A stretch of DNA of 64,000 nt, from assembly GCF_001431595.1 (NCBI RefSeq), contig NZ_LDJO01000024.1, forward strand, positions 62,001 through 126,000, given 5' to 3'. The position numbers were made by a program, and so were the translations under genes. Positions 21,354-30,891 of this stretch are shown here, one piece after another (position 1 is the stretch's first letter; each line of letters opens with the position of its first letter). The notes beneath the pieces were generated by a model. The model was not told the origin of the DNA. It was given only the letters and a program-made list of their open reading frames with translations, and did not search any database. The DNA is from Stenotrophomonas acidaminiphila. GTDB lineage: Bacteria; Pseudomonadota; Gammaproteobacteria; Xanthomonadales; Xanthomonadaceae.

Positions 21354-22769
21354 TTACTCGAACGCGCCGACGCTGTCGTGGCTGAGGTTGTCGAAGCGGG
21401 TGTACTCGCCGAAGAACTTCAGCTTGCACGAGCCGGTTGGGCCGCCGCGGTGCTTGCCGATGATGATCTCGGCCAGGCCCTTGTCCGGCGAGTTTTCCTT
21501 GTTGTAGTACTCGTCGCGGTAGATGAACACGATCATGTCCGCGTCCTGCTCGATGGCGCCGGATTCGCGCAGGTCGGCCATCACCGGGCGCTTGTCGGTA
21601 CGCGTTTCCAGCGAGCGGTTGAGCTGGGACAGGGCGATCACCGGCACGTTCAGCTCCTTGGCCAGGCCCTTGAGCGAGCGGCTGATCTCGGAAATCTCGG
21701 TGGCGCGGTTCTCGCTGTTGCCCGGCACGCTCATCAGCTGCAGGTAGTCGATCACCACCAGCCCCAGGTCGTGCTCGCGCTTGAGCCGGCGGCACTTGGA
21801 GCGCAGCACTTCCGGCGACACGCCCGGGGTGTCGTCGATGAAGATCTTGGTCTCCTTGAGCATGCGGATGGCACTGGTGACGCGGCTCCAGTCCTCGTCC
21901 TCGAGCTGGCCGGTGCGCAGGCGCGTGGCATTGATGCGGCCGTTGGAGGAAATCAGGCGCATGGCCAGCTGCGAGGCCGACATTTCCATGGAGAACACCG
22001 CCACGCCCTTCTTCGACTTGATCGCCGCGTACTCGGCGATGTTCAGCGCGAAGGTGGTCTTGCCCATCGCCGGGCGCGCGGCCAGGATGATCAGGTCGGT
22101 CGGCTGCAGGCCGGCGGTCATCGCATCGAATTCGTTGTAACCGGTCGGCAGGCCGGTGATGTTGCCGCCGTTCTCGAAACGGTTGCGCAGTTCCTCGAAC
22201 GCATCCTTCAGGGCACCGGGCATGGCGACGAAGTCGGTGCGCCCGCGCGCGCCCTGCTCGGCAATGGCGAACACCGATTTTTCCGCCGACGCCAGCAGTT
22301 CGGTGCTGTCGCGACCCTCGGGCTGGAAGCCGTCGTTGACGATGTCGGTACCTACCTGGATCAGCTGCCGCAGCACCGCCTTGTCGCGCACGATCTCGGC
22401 GTAGGCACCAATGTTGGCCGCCGACGGCGTGGTACTGGCCAGTTCGATCAGGTAGGCGCCGTCGCCGACCTGCTCCAGCTTGCCCTGCGATTCGAACCAC
22501 TCGCCCAGCGTCACCGCGTCGAACGGGCGGTCGCGCTCGGACAGTTCACGGATGGCGCGGTAGATCAACTGGTGGTCGCGGCGGTAGAAGTCCTTTTCGG
22601 TCAATGCCTCGTTGACCCGGTCGAACGCCTCCGGCGCCAGCATCAGGCCACCGAGCACCGCCTGTTCGGCCTCGACCGAATGCGGGGGCACGCGCAGGGT
22701 GTCGATGCGCTGTTCGCCGCGCTCTGCGCGGTCGTTGCGGTCGGAACGGAAGCCAGGACGGGCAGACAT
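21354..22769 (-). CDS. dnaB: Replicative DNA helicase DnaB
   Basis: A 471-residue hexameric 5'-3' helicase of the replication fork. The N-terminal domain begins near VPPHSVEAEQAVLGG. After the linker, the RecA-like ATPase has Walker A ARPAMGKTT, a Walker B-like VVIDYLQLM and the arginine-finger region SRSLKGLAKELNVPV. Length equals that of E. coli DnaB (471). The start at 22769 gives a short Arg-rich lead before the conserved part. It is the last gene of a minus-strand run from the E1 gene, but 212 bp separate it from the FMN reductase, so it likely has its own promoter. Confidence 0.97.
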   Translation of the reverse strand: MSARPGFRSDRNDRAERGEQRIDTLRVPPHSVEAEQAVLGGLMLAPEAFDRVNEALTEKDFYRRDHQLIYRAIRELSERDRPFDAVTLGEWFESQGKLEQVGDGAYLIELASTTPSAANIGAYAEIVRDKAVLRQLIQVGTDIVNDGFQPEGRDSTELLASAEKSVFAIAEQGARGRTDFVAMPGALKDAFEELRNRFENGGNITGLPTGYNEFDAMTAGLQPTDLIILAARPAMGKTTFALNIAEYAAIKSKKGVAVFSMEMSASQLAMRLISSNGRINATRLRTGQLEDEDWSRVTSAIRMLKETKIFIDDTPGVSPEVLRSKCRRLKREHDLGLVVIDYLQLMSVPGNSENRATEISEISRSLKGLAKELNVPVIALSQLNRSLETRTDKRPVMADLRESGAIEQDADMIVFIYRDEYYNKENSPDKGLAEIIIGKHRGGPTGSCKLKFFGEYTRFDNLSHDSVGAFE

Positions 22770-22981
22770 GAAAACCTTTGTGCAGCGGGAAACGACCCGG
22801 CCATGGTAGGCCGATGCAGGCCGGCAATGTGGGGATAAGTCCGTGGACAAGCTGTCGGCAGCCCGTGGATGTGGCCGCCGGGCCCGCTTCTCAAGGGCCG
22901 CCGCGCCACCGGCACGGGAGCCCCGGCCGCTTGCCGCTACCGGGGCCGGCATTATCGCCTGTTCGCGTCCCGCCGGGGCGT

Positions 22982-23539
22982 TCAGCGTGGCGCGTGCGTC
23001 CCGACCCAGTCCAGGAAGCGGTCGACATAGGCCTGCAGGAAGCGGCGGGTACCGTCGTTGGTCACGCTGCCGTCGGCCTCGATCAGCCCGTCCTTGTACT
23101 GCAGGAAGGCTTCGGGCTGGGCCATTACCGACAGGTTCACGAACACCAGCACGTTGCGCAGGTGCTGCTGCGCCATCGCCGTACCGGCCGCGCCGGGCGA
23201 GGTGCCGATCACCGCCGCCGGCTTGCCGTCGAAAGCGCCGTCGTCGTAGGGACGCGAGGCGGTGTCGATGGCGTTCTTGAGCACGCCGGGAATGGAGCGG
23301 TTGTACTCGGCGGTGACGAACAGCACCGCGTCGGCCTGGCGGATCGCATTCTTCAGGCGCGTGCCCTGCGCCGGGAAGTCGCTGTCGTGGTCCTGGTTGT
23401 AGAGCGGGATGTCGTCGATGCGCAGGTAGTCGAACCGCGCGCGCTCGCCGGCCAGCTTTTCCAGGGCCAGCGCCAGGCGGCGGTTGTGGGACTCCTTGCG
23501 CAGGCTGCCGACAAGTACGGCGATGCGATACGGTTGCAT
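22982..23539 (-). CDS. NAD(P)H-dependent FMN reductase family flavoprotein
   Basis: A 185-residue flavodoxin-like protein. The phosphate-binding loop is GSLRKESHNRRL near the N-terminus, and the FMN-contact motif VTAEYNRSIPGVLKNAIDTASRP is characteristic of the ChrR/YieF/azoreductase family. It probably reduces quinones, chromate or azo compounds with NAD(P)H; the physiological substrate is not determined. The start at 23539 is chosen because the conserved MQPYRIAVLVGSLR begins there; upstream codons only add a low-complexity lead. Confidence 0.88.
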   Translation of the reverse strand: MQPYRIAVLVGSLRKESHNRRLALALEKLAGERARFDYLRIDDIPLYNQDHDSDFPAQGTRLKNAIRQADAVLFVTAEYNRSIPGVLKNAIDTASRPYDDGAFDGKPAAVIGTSPGAAGTAMAQQHLRNVLVFVNLSVMAQPEAFLQYKDGLIEADGSVTNDGTRRFLQAYVDRFLDWVGTHAPR

Positions 23540-23614
23540 GACGACCTCGCTCCGGAAAGGGAACGCCAGCCTAGCCGGCCGCGCCTTCGCGGCCGGTGAA
23601 GGCACCCAGGGCCG

Positions 23615-25558
23615 TCAGCCGGCGCGCACCTGCGCCCGCTGCGCCTGCCAGTGGGCCTGCCAGGCCTGGAACATCAGCACGTTCCACAGGTGGGTATGCC
23701 ACTTGCGCTCGCCCTGGCCGAAGCGCTGCCACAGCGCCGAAACCGCGGCCTCTTCGAACACCCCGTCCTGGCGCAGCCGCCGCGGATCGAGCAGGTCGCC
23801 GGCCCAGTCGCGCAGGTCGCCGCGCAGCCACTGCGTCACCGGCGCGCCGAAGCCGCGCTTGCCGCGGAACACCATCGCGTCGGGCAGGTAGCGCCGCAGC
23901 ACCTGCTTGGGCAGGTACTTGGTGATGCCGTCGCGCAGCTTCATGTCCAGCGGCAGCGACCAGGCGAACTCGGCCACCTGCCAGTCCAGCAGCGGCGCGC
24001 GCGCCTCCAGGCTGGCCGCCATGCTGGTGCGGTCGACCTTGCACAGCAGGTCGTCGGCCAGGTAGGTGGTGAAGTCGGCCAGCATCATCGCATCGGCCGC
24101 CCCGCCCCGCCCCTGCAGCGGATCGGGCAGGCTGTAGAACGTGGCCGGCTCGTGCGCCCCGCGCACCACCGCGGCGGGGTCGCGCCACCGCGAGATGCGG
24201 TTGCGGTAGACATCACCGATGCCGGTGGCGCCGGCCTCGGCCAGCAGCGCGGCTAGGCCGCCGGCACGCGATGCCTCGCCCTGCGCGTGGGCATGGCGCC
24301 CCAGCCAGCGCCGCAACGGCGCCGGCACGCGCTGCAGTGCGTGCCAGTTGCGCAGCGCGCGCTGGTAGCGGGTGTAGCCGAAGAACAGTTCGTCGCCGCC
24401 ATCGCCGGACAGCGCCACGGTGACCCCGCGCCGCGCCAGCCGCGCGACCAGCGCGGTCGGCACCTGCGAGGCATCGGCGAACGGTTCGTCGAACATCGCC
24501 GGCAGCTCCGGGACCACCGCCAGCGCATCGGCGCCGCTGACGTACAGCTCGGTGTGGTCGCAGCCCAGATGGGTGGCCACCTCCCTGGCCAGCGGCGCCT
24601 CGTCGTGGTCGGAATCCTCGAAGCCGATGCTGAAGCTGTGCACCGGGGCCGCGCTCTGTGCCTGCATCAGCGACGCGACGAGGGCCGAATCGGTGCCGCC
24701 GGACAGGAACACCCCCACCGGCACGTCGGCCACCATGCGCAGCGCCACGGCCTGGCGCAGCTGCCCGTCCAGCGCATCGGCCGCCTCGGCCTCGCTGCCG
24801 GCGAACGGCGCGGCCAGGCAGGCAGCCATGCGCTCGCGTGCGTCCCAGTAGGCCACCTGCGCCTGCGCCGGCCGGTGCGCGGCGGCACCGGCCGCCACCG
24901 CCGCCGCGTCCAGGTGCAGCACCCGGCCCGGCATCAGCTTGAACGCACGCTCGTGGATGCAGTGCGGTGCCGGGATGTAATCCAGCCGCAGCAGCAGGGT
25001 CAGCGCGTCGCGGTCGATGCCGTTGTCGAAGGCCGGGTGCCGCCACAGCGCCTTCAGTTCGGAACCGAACACCAGCGCGTCGCCGGCCCAGCCGTAGTAC
25101 AGCGGCTTCTTGCCGACCCGGTCGCGGGCCAGCGACAGGCGCTGCTCGCGGCGGTCCCACAGGGCGATGGCGAACATGCCGTTGCAACGTCGCAGCGTCG
25201 CCTCCAGCCCCCACTGCACGACCGCGGCCAGCAGCACCTCGGTATCGGAGTGGCCGCCGAAGCGGTGGCCGAGCGGCTCCAGCTCGGCGCGCAGCGCGGC
25301 GAAGTTGTAGATCTCGCCGTTGTAGGCCAGCCAGTAACGGCCGTCGCTGGACCGCATCGGCTGGTGGCCCAGCGGCGACAGGTCGAGGATGCTCAGCCGC
25401 CGGTGCGCCAGCGCCACCCCGGCGGCGGCATCGACCCAGACGCCGCGGTCATCGGGACCGCGATGGGCCAGCGCATCGCCCATCGCGCCGGCCAGGGCCG
25501 TCAACTCCGCTTCCTGCAACCGCGCCTGCGATTGCAGGATTCCCGCCAGTCCGCACAT
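23615..25558 (-). CDS. asnB: Asparagine synthase (glutamine-hydrolysing), AsnB-type amidotransferase
   Basis: A 647-residue two-domain enzyme. The N-terminal class II glutaminase has the catalytic Cys2 (MCGLAGI) and RGPD/YNGEIYN motifs. The C-terminal synthetase domain has the PP-loop variant SGGTDSALVASL and ALSGDGGDELFFGY. It uses ATP and glutamine to amidate a carboxylate, classically aspartate. Enzymes of this length class also amidate surface-polysaccharide or peptide substrates. It begins 8 bp after the E1 gene, so the two are one transcription unit. True asparagine synthase is the default reading. Confidence 0.85.
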   Translation of the reverse strand: MCGLAGILQSQARLQEAELTALAGAMGDALAHRGPDDRGVWVDAAAGVALAHRRLSILDLSPLGHQPMRSSDGRYWLAYNGEIYNFAALRAELEPLGHRFGGHSDTEVLLAAVVQWGLEATLRRCNGMFAIALWDRREQRLSLARDRVGKKPLYYGWAGDALVFGSELKALWRHPAFDNGIDRDALTLLLRLDYIPAPHCIHERAFKLMPGRVLHLDAAAVAAGAAAHRPAQAQVAYWDARERMAACLAAPFAGSEAEAADALDGQLRQAVALRMVADVPVGVFLSGGTDSALVASLMQAQSAAPVHSFSIGFEDSDHDEAPLAREVATHLGCDHTELYVSGADALAVVPELPAMFDEPFADASQVPTALVARLARRGVTVALSGDGGDELFFGYTRYQRALRNWHALQRVPAPLRRWLGRHAHAQGEASRAGGLAALLAEAGATGIGDVYRNRISRWRDPAAVVRGAHEPATFYSLPDPLQGRGGAADAMMLADFTTYLADDLLCKVDRTSMAASLEARAPLLDWQVAEFAWSLPLDMKLRDGITKYLPKQVLRRYLPDAMVFRGKRGFGAPVTQWLRGDLRDWAGDLLDPRRLRQDGVFEEAAVSALWQRFGQGERKWHTHLWNVLMFQAWQAHWQAQRAQVRAG

Positions 25559-25566
25559 ACCGATCG

Positions 25567-27843
25567 TTATCCACGCGCCAGCTCGGCTGCGGCGCTCACC
25601 ACGTCATTGTCGCCCGGAAGCACCAGCAGTGCCGCGCCGGCCAGTGGCGTGTAGGTGTCGGCGCCGGTGACCCGGCGCAGCGGCACGGCACCGAAGCCGG
25701 CCTCGGCCAGCGCGGTGATCACGCCCTCGCCCACACCCGCGCTGTGCCGGCCCTCGTCCAGCACGATGATCCGCCTGGCACCGCGGGCCTGCTCGGCGAC
25801 ATAGGCGGCGTTGAGCGGCACCAACCAGCGCAGGTCCACCACCCGCACCTTCCAGCCCTGCGCCGCCTCGATGGCCCTGGCCGCGCGCAGGGCCATCGGC
25901 ACGCCGTTGCCGTAGGTGAACACCACCAGGTCGTCGTTGCCCTCGCCGTAGACACGGCCCTGGCCAAGCTCCAGCGCCTGCTCCGGCGCCGGGTACGGGA
26001 ACAGCCACTGGCCGTCGCCGGCCTCGTACAGGTCCTTGGTCATGTACAGCGCGATCGGCTCGAGGAACACGCACACGCGTCCGTCGACCCTTGACAGCGC
26101 CGCCAGCGTGCGCAGCATCATCGCCGCGTCGTCGCCGCGCGACGGGCAACCGACCACCAGCCCCGGGATGTCGCGGATGGCGGTGATCGAGTTGTCGTTG
26201 TGGAAATGGCCGCCGAAGCCCCGCTGGTAGCCCAGCCCGGCGATGCGGATCAGCATCGGGTTGCGGTACTGGTCGTTGGAGAAGAACTGCAGCGAGCAGG
26301 CTTCGCCGCGCACCTGGTCGATGGCGTTGTGCAGGTAGGCCAGGTACTGGATCTCCGGCACCGGCAGCATGCCCATGTTGGCGAACCCCTGGGCCATGCC
26401 CAGGATCATGGTCTCGTCGAGCAGGGTATTGAACACGCGGCGCGGGCCGAACGCCTTGTGCAGGCCCTTGGTCACCGTGTACACGCCGCCCTTCTGCGCA
26501 ACGTCCTCGCCGAACAGCAGGGTGTCCGGGTACTTGCAGAACAGGTCGTGCAGGCCCTGGTTGATCTGGATGGCAAGGTGGCGCGGCGGCAGGTTCTCGG
26601 GCAACGACGCCTCGCTGCCGAACACCTGCAGGCGGCGCTGCGCGTAGTCGGCGCGGGTGGCTTCGGCGCGCACCCGCTCCGGGGTATACGGCGCCAGCGG
26701 TGCCATCACGTCCTTGAGCGAGGTCAGCCGCGGGCGCGTGTCGGCGTCCTCGGCGGCGGCGAAGCAGCGCGCGCGGGTGCGCTCGTACAGCGCCAGCACC
26801 TCGTCGGCGCTCATCGCCCCGGACTCGACCGCGATCTGCGCCGAGCGCAGCAGCGGATCGCCCGCCTCCACCGCGCACAGTTCCTCCAGCGCGCGCCATT
26901 CGATCTCGAAGTCGGTACCGGCGTGGCCCATGATGCGGGTGGTGCGCAGGTGCAGGAAGGTCGGCCGCCGCGTGCGCCGGCAATGCTCGACCGCACGCTG
27001 CACGTCGGCGTAGCCGGCGGCCAGGTCCAGGCCGTCGGCGAAGAAATAATCCAGGTCCGGGCGGTTGCGGAAGCTCTCGGCGATCCAGCCACCGGGGGTC
27101 TTCACCGAAATGCCGATGCCATTGTCCTCGCACACGTACAGCACCGGTGCCGGCAGCTTCTGGTAGGCCGTCCACGAGGCCGCGTTGAACGCGGTCTGCG
27201 CGGTGGCGTGGTTGGCCGAAGCGTCGCCGAAGGAACAGATGGCGATGCTGTCGCCCGGCACCGGCAACTCCACCCCGAGGCGCTTGCCGGCCTCGATCGC
27301 CAGGGCCGTGCCCAGCGCCTTGGGCAGGTGCGATGCGATGGTCGAGGTCTGCGGCAACACCCACAACGGCTTGCTGCCCCACACCTTGTGGCGGCCGCCG
27401 CTGGCCGGGTCCTCGGCGCTGGCTGCGAAGCTCAGCGCCGAGTCCATGATCGGGTCCATGCCCGGCAACTTGCGGAAGCGCTCGGCCATGAATCCGCCGG
27501 AGCGATAGTGCAGGAACGCCGGATCGGTATGCCGGGTGGCGCGCGCCACCATGGCATTGCCCTCATGCCCGGACGAGCCGATGGTGTAGAAGACCTTGTT
27601 CTGCACGCGCAGCACGCGCGCCATCAGGTCGAGGTGGCGGCTCACCAGCTGCGATTCGAACAGTTCGCGGAACCCACGCACGTCCAGCGCGCTGCCCGGG
27701 AGCACCGGGGCCCCCTCCTGCGGCGCGCCGGCCGGCCCCTGCCCCAGCCCCTTCACGAATTCGATGAAATTGGTATCGCAGATCTCGGCACGGTTCAGGC
27801 CCTTCATGCGGGCCGGGATGGGGTTGGGTACACGGGCGAACAT
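25567..27843 (-). CDS. Fused alpha-beta 2-oxoacid dehydrogenase E1 component
   Basis: A 758-residue thiamine-diphosphate enzyme joining the alpha and beta halves of a branched-chain-type E1. The alpha half (to about 390) has the TPP motif GDASANHATAQTAFN and the phosphorylation-loop-like GHAGTDFEIEW. The beta half has LLFGEDVAQKGGVYTVTKGL, LLDETMILGMAQGFA and EPIALYMTKDLY. It should decarboxylate a 2-oxoacid, probably branched-chain, and pass the acyl group to a lipoyl E2. No E2 or E3 gene is in the window. The ATG at 27843 is chosen; a GTG five codons up is the alternative. It forms an operon with asnB. Confidence 0.88.
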   Translation of the reverse strand: MFARVPNPIPARMKGLNRAEICDTNFIEFVKGLGQGPAGAPQEGAPVLPGSALDVRGFRELFESQLVSRHLDLMARVLRVQNKVFYTIGSSGHEGNAMVARATRHTDPAFLHYRSGGFMAERFRKLPGMDPIMDSALSFAASAEDPASGGRHKVWGSKPLWVLPQTSTIASHLPKALGTALAIEAGKRLGVELPVPGDSIAICSFGDASANHATAQTAFNAASWTAYQKLPAPVLYVCEDNGIGISVKTPGGWIAESFRNRPDLDYFFADGLDLAAGYADVQRAVEHCRRTRRPTFLHLRTTRIMGHAGTDFEIEWRALEELCAVEAGDPLLRSAQIAVESGAMSADEVLALYERTRARCFAAAEDADTRPRLTSLKDVMAPLAPYTPERVRAEATRADYAQRRLQVFGSEASLPENLPPRHLAIQINQGLHDLFCKYPDTLLFGEDVAQKGGVYTVTKGLHKAFGPRRVFNTLLDETMILGMAQGFANMGMLPVPEIQYLAYLHNAIDQVRGEACSLQFFSNDQYRNPMLIRIAGLGYQRGFGGHFHNDNSITAIRDIPGLVVGCPSRGDDAAMMLRTLAALSRVDGRVCVFLEPIALYMTKDLYEAGDGQWLFPYPAPEQALELGQGRVYGEGNDDLVVFTYGNGVPMALRAARAIEAAQGWKVRVVDLRWLVPLNAAYVAEQARGARRIIVLDEGRHSAGVGEGVITALAEAGFGAVPLRRVTGADTYTPLAGAALLVLPGDNDVVSAAAELARG

Positions 27844-27885
27844 CAGGCAGGACTCCACGGTGCAGACAGGTTGGGAAAGGAAGGA

Positions 27886-28551
27886 TCAGGGTGACGCGGC
27901 GAAGTTGCGCAGCACCTCCGGGGATGGATCGGGCATGGCCACGAAGCCGGGCCGGGCGCGCAGCGCCTGCAGCCAGCGGCCGATGGCCGGATAGGAAGAC
28001 AGTTCGATGCCGCCGTCGGCGGCGACCGCGGTATAGGCGAACAGGGCGATGTCGGCGATGCCGTACTCCGGCCCGGTGAACCAGGCATCGTCGGCCAGGT
28101 GCCGCTCCATCACCGCCAGCGCCGCATGGCCGCGCTCGCGCAGCCGTGGCAGTTCCTGCCGCCGCGGCGAATCCGGCGGCGTCCAGCCCCGGATGAAACG
28201 CGCCACCGCGATATACGGCTCATGGCTGTACTGCTCGAAGAACATCCACGACAGCGCCTGCGCACGCTGCCAGCCATCAGCCGGCAGGAACGGCGTGCCC
28301 TCGGCCAGCCAGAACAGGATCGCATTGGATTCGGTGAGCACGCGCCCGTCGCCGCGTTCGATCAGCGGCACCTTGCCGTTCGGATTGAGCGCCAGGAAGG
28401 CCTCGGTGCGGGTCTGGCCGGCGGCACTGTCCACCTCGACCCAGCGGTAGCGCGTGCCCAGCTGCGCCAGCAGCAAACGGACCTTGTGGCAGTTGCCCGA
28501 AGTGGACATGCCATACACCGTCAACGCAGCACCTGGATTGCTCAACGACAC
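27886..28551 (-). CDS. Glutathione S-transferase family protein
   Basis: A 221-residue GST. The thioredoxin-fold N-terminal domain begins LTVYGMSTSGNCHKVRLLL and continues with NPNGKVPLI and LTESNAILFWLAEG, the glutathione-binding cis-Pro and ESxAI motifs. The all-helical C-terminal domain follows (YGIADIALFAYT). The first beta strand lies upstream of the first ATG in frame, so the GTG at 28551, preceded by GGGGA, is taken as the start. Substrate unknown; detoxification by glutathione conjugation or disulfide chemistry is the family role. Confidence 0.85.
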   Translation of the reverse strand: MSLSNPGAALTVYGMSTSGNCHKVRLLLAQLGTRYRWVEVDSAAGQTRTEAFLALNPNGKVPLIERGDGRVLTESNAILFWLAEGTPFLPADGWQRAQALSWMFFEQYSHEPYIAVARFIRGWTPPDSPRRQELPRLRERGHAALAVMERHLADDAWFTGPEYGIADIALFAYTAVAADGGIELSSYPAIGRWLQALRARPGFVAMPDPSPEVLRNFAASP

Positions 28552-28760
28552 GATTCCCCACACTGCCGACTGGCAGGCGATCCTGCCATATGACCGGAAT
28601 CGGGGCCCTTTGGTAAAGCTGCGACCGCAGCAAAATCCACCACCGCGCCCGGAGCGCACCGGCGCGGTGTGGGTACCGATCGCAGGGCCGCGTATCCGGC
28701 GCCGGCCCCGGCACGCGCGATGCCCGCACCGGGCAGGATGGATACAACCGCAACGATGCC

Positions 28761-29297
28761 TCAGCGACGGGCCAGCCACGCCTGGCGCGACTGGCCCCAC
28801 ACCTCGACATCGACCTCGTGCGGTGGCGGCAGGCGCGTGGCATGCAGCACCTGCGACCCCAGCTTGCGCGCAACCGCCTGCGAATTGTGGTTGTCCGGGG
28901 CGATGGTGTGGATCACCTGCTCCCAGCCCAGCGTGTCGAAGGCCCAGTCGATGGCCGCGCGCGCGGCCTCCGGCGCGTAGCCGTGCCCCCACCGGTCCGC
29001 CACGATGCTCCAGCCCACCTCCGGCCCCGGCCAGCCATGCGGCTGCCAGGGGCCGACCCGGCCCACCCAGCGCCCGCTGTCCTTCTCGATTACCGAGAAC
29101 ATTGAATAGCCGAGCAGGTGCCAGCTGCCGGTGAGGGTTGCCAGGCTGCGCCACGCCACCGACGGCGCCTGCACGCCCCCCAGGTGCTGCATCGGCAGCG
29201 GGTCGGCGCAGAACGCGGCGAACGCAGCGAAATCCTCCGCGCAGGGTGGCCGCAGCAGCAGCCGCGCGGTCTCCAGGCGCAGGTCGAAAATGCTCAT
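28761..29297 (-). CDS. GNAT acetyltransferase, RimJ/RimL type
   Basis: A 178-residue protein starting MSIFDLRLETARLLLRPP, the opening of the Acetyltransf_3 (RimJ/RimL-like) branch. Further along come GRVGPWQPHGWPGPEVGWSI, the acetyl-CoA-binding region around RWGHGYAPEAARAAIDWAF, and a C-terminal IAPDNHNSQAVARKLG motif. It should transfer an acetyl group from acetyl-CoA to an amine of unknown identity. The ATG at 29297 has ggagagcc just upstream, preferred over codons at 29327. Confidence 0.82.
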   Translation of the reverse strand: MSIFDLRLETARLLLRPPCAEDFAAFAAFCADPLPMQHLGGVQAPSVAWRSLATLTGSWHLLGYSMFSVIEKDSGRWVGRVGPWQPHGWPGPEVGWSIVADRWGHGYAPEAARAAIDWAFDTLGWEQVIHTIAPDNHNSQAVARKLGSQVLHATRLPPPHEVDVEVWGQSRQAWLARR

Positions 29298-29345
29298 CGC
29301 GGGCTCTCCATGTGTCCGACAGGCCACGCTACCACCGCGCGGCGT

Positions 29346-30200
29346 TCAGGCGCTCATGCGCCCGCTGACCGCCCCGTAGGCCAGGCGCACGGTCTCGAAG
29401 CCGTACCTGCGCTCCAGCCGGCGGACAATGAAATGGCCCCGCGCCATGTCCTGGTAGTAGCCGGTGAACAGGGTGTTCAAGGTGGCGCCGGCCACCGCGC
29501 CGAGCACCGGTACCGCCTGCGCGGCGAACTTCTCCGATACCACCACGCCGAAGCGGGCGGCGACCTTTTCCACGATCCGTGCCAGCCATTTGCCGGCTTC
29601 CTTCGGCCCCAGCCCCAGCAGCAGGCCGTGGCTGCCGCCGAGGGTGGTGCCGGCCAGCTCGGCCGACAGGTGCCGCATCAGTTCGGTGGTGAAGCCGCGC
29701 GCCAGGTAATAGCCGGTTTCGCTGGCGTCGTCGCCGCCCGAATTGCCGCCCAGCGCGAACACCTCCAGGCAGGCCTGGCGGGTAGCGAAGTCATCCAGGT
29801 CGAAGCCTTCGCTGCGGGCGATGTCGGCCACCGCGCGCATGATGATCGTGGTCGACAGCGGCAGCTCGATCGCCAGTGCCGGCAGCCCGCCGGCACCGCC
29901 CAGCGCACCGGAAGCGGCCGCCGCCAGCTTGTGCAGGCGCGGCGACGCCGGCTTGCCCGGCCGGGTGCGGTCCATGCTCCAGAAAGCGGCCTGCGCGGCC
30001 TTGTGCAGGGCGGCCTCGGCAACCCCCTGGATGCGCCTGGAAACGCCCGCGGGCAGCCGGCGCACGGCGAACTCCAGCGGCGAGCCGACCAGGTTGGCCA
30101 TGCGCGCACTGAGCGTCGGCGCCTCCAGCAGCGCCACCGCGCGCCGCAGGTCGGCCATGTCCTGCGGGCTGTCGGCCAGGGTCGGCGCCACTTCGCCCAT
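29346..30200 (-). CDS. EcsC-family protein
   Basis: A 284-residue protein matching EcsC-family features: a mid-protein Ala/Gly-rich stretch (AAAASGALGGAGGLPALAIELPLSTTIIMRAVADIARSEG written in part: ELPLSTTIIMRAVADIA), a CLEVFALGG motif, and C-terminal VPVLGAVAGATLNTLF with GYYQDMARGHF. EcsC was named from the Bacillus ecs transporter locus; its molecular role is unclear. There is no signal peptide, and the hydrophobic patches suggest peripheral membrane association. It starts 3 bp after orn on the same strand, so they are co-transcribed. Confidence 0.8.
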   Translation of the reverse strand: MGEVAPTLADSPQDMADLRRAVALLEAPTLSARMANLVGSPLEFAVRRLPAGVSRRIQGVAEAALHKAAQAAFWSMDRTRPGKPASPRLHKLAAAASGALGGAGGLPALAIELPLSTTIIMRAVADIARSEGFDLDDFATRQACLEVFALGGNSGGDDASETGYYLARGFTTELMRHLSAELAGTTLGGSHGLLLGLGPKEAGKWLARIVEKVAARFGVVVSEKFAAQAVPVLGAVAGATLNTLFTGYYQDMARGHFIVRRLERRYGFETVRLAYGAVSGRMSA

Positions 30201-30203
30201 CGC

Positions 30204-30788
30204 TCAGGCCGGCTCCGACACGCCCGGCAGGCCGGCCAGCGCGCCCATGTGCTGGCGGTAATGGCGCAGTTCGGCGATCGAATCGTGCACATCGCTCAGC
30301 GCGGTGTGGCTGGAGGTCTTGCCGACGCCGGCGGCGATGGCCGGTGCCCAGCGCCTGGCCAGTTCCTTGACCGTGGACACGTCCAGGTTGCGGTAGTGGA
30401 AATAGCGTTCCAGGCGCGGCATCTGCCGGTGCAGGAAGCGGCGGTCCTGGCAGATGGAGTTGCCGCACATCGGCGACGCGCCGGCCTTGATCCAGTCCTG
30501 CAGGAAGGCGATGGTCCGCGCCTCGGCCTGGCCAAGGCTGATCTCGCTGTCGAGCACGCGCTGCCACAGGCCGGAACGGCGGTGCTGGTTGCGGTTCCAC
30601 TCGTCCATCGCCTCCAGCGTCGCCAGCGGGTGGGCGATGGCGAACTCGGGGCCTTCGGCCAGCACGTTGAGCTGGGCATCGGTGACCACGGTGGCGATCT
30701 CGATGATCGAATCGTTGTCCGTGTCCAGCCCGGTCATTTCCAGATCGATCCAGATCAACCGGTCGTTGCCTGTGCTGTTGTCCGTCAT
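30204..30788 (-). CDS. orn: Oligoribonuclease
   Basis: A 194-residue DEDDh 3'-5' exoribonuclease that clears RNA dinucleotides and pGpG from c-di-GMP turnover. The first acidic motif is [11 protein letters not shown] (D15 and E17); later come the second motif around [12 protein letters not shown] and the [10 protein letters not shown] motif carrying the general-base histidine and last aspartate. Length fits the family (about 180-195). The start at 30788 is fixed by the conserved MTDN...LIWIDLE; longer starts are unsupported. It leads an operon with the EcsC gene. Confidence 0.96.
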   Translation of the reverse strand: MTDNSTGNDRLIWIDLEMTGLDTDNDSIIEIATVVTDAQLNVLAEGPEFAIAHPLATLEAMDEWNRNQHRRSGLWQRVLDSEISLGQAEARTIAFLQDWIKAGASPMCGNSICQDRRFLHRQMPRLERYFHYRNLDVSTVKELARRWAPAIAAGVGKTSSHTALSDVHDSIAELRHYRQHMGALAGLPGVSEPA

Positions 30789-30891
30789 GTGGCGCCTCGT
30801 GCAGGGGGCCGGCGGCGACGCTGCCGGCCGTGGTATCGGGCGCACATGATACGCCGCGGGTTCACCACGCCGCGTGCGCGGCGGCCACGCC

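Noticed and set aside
28552-29154. A GST extended upstream as one 422-residue protein
   Set aside because: The extra part is antisense to the GNAT gene and has no domain; the GTG at 28551 gives a normal GST.
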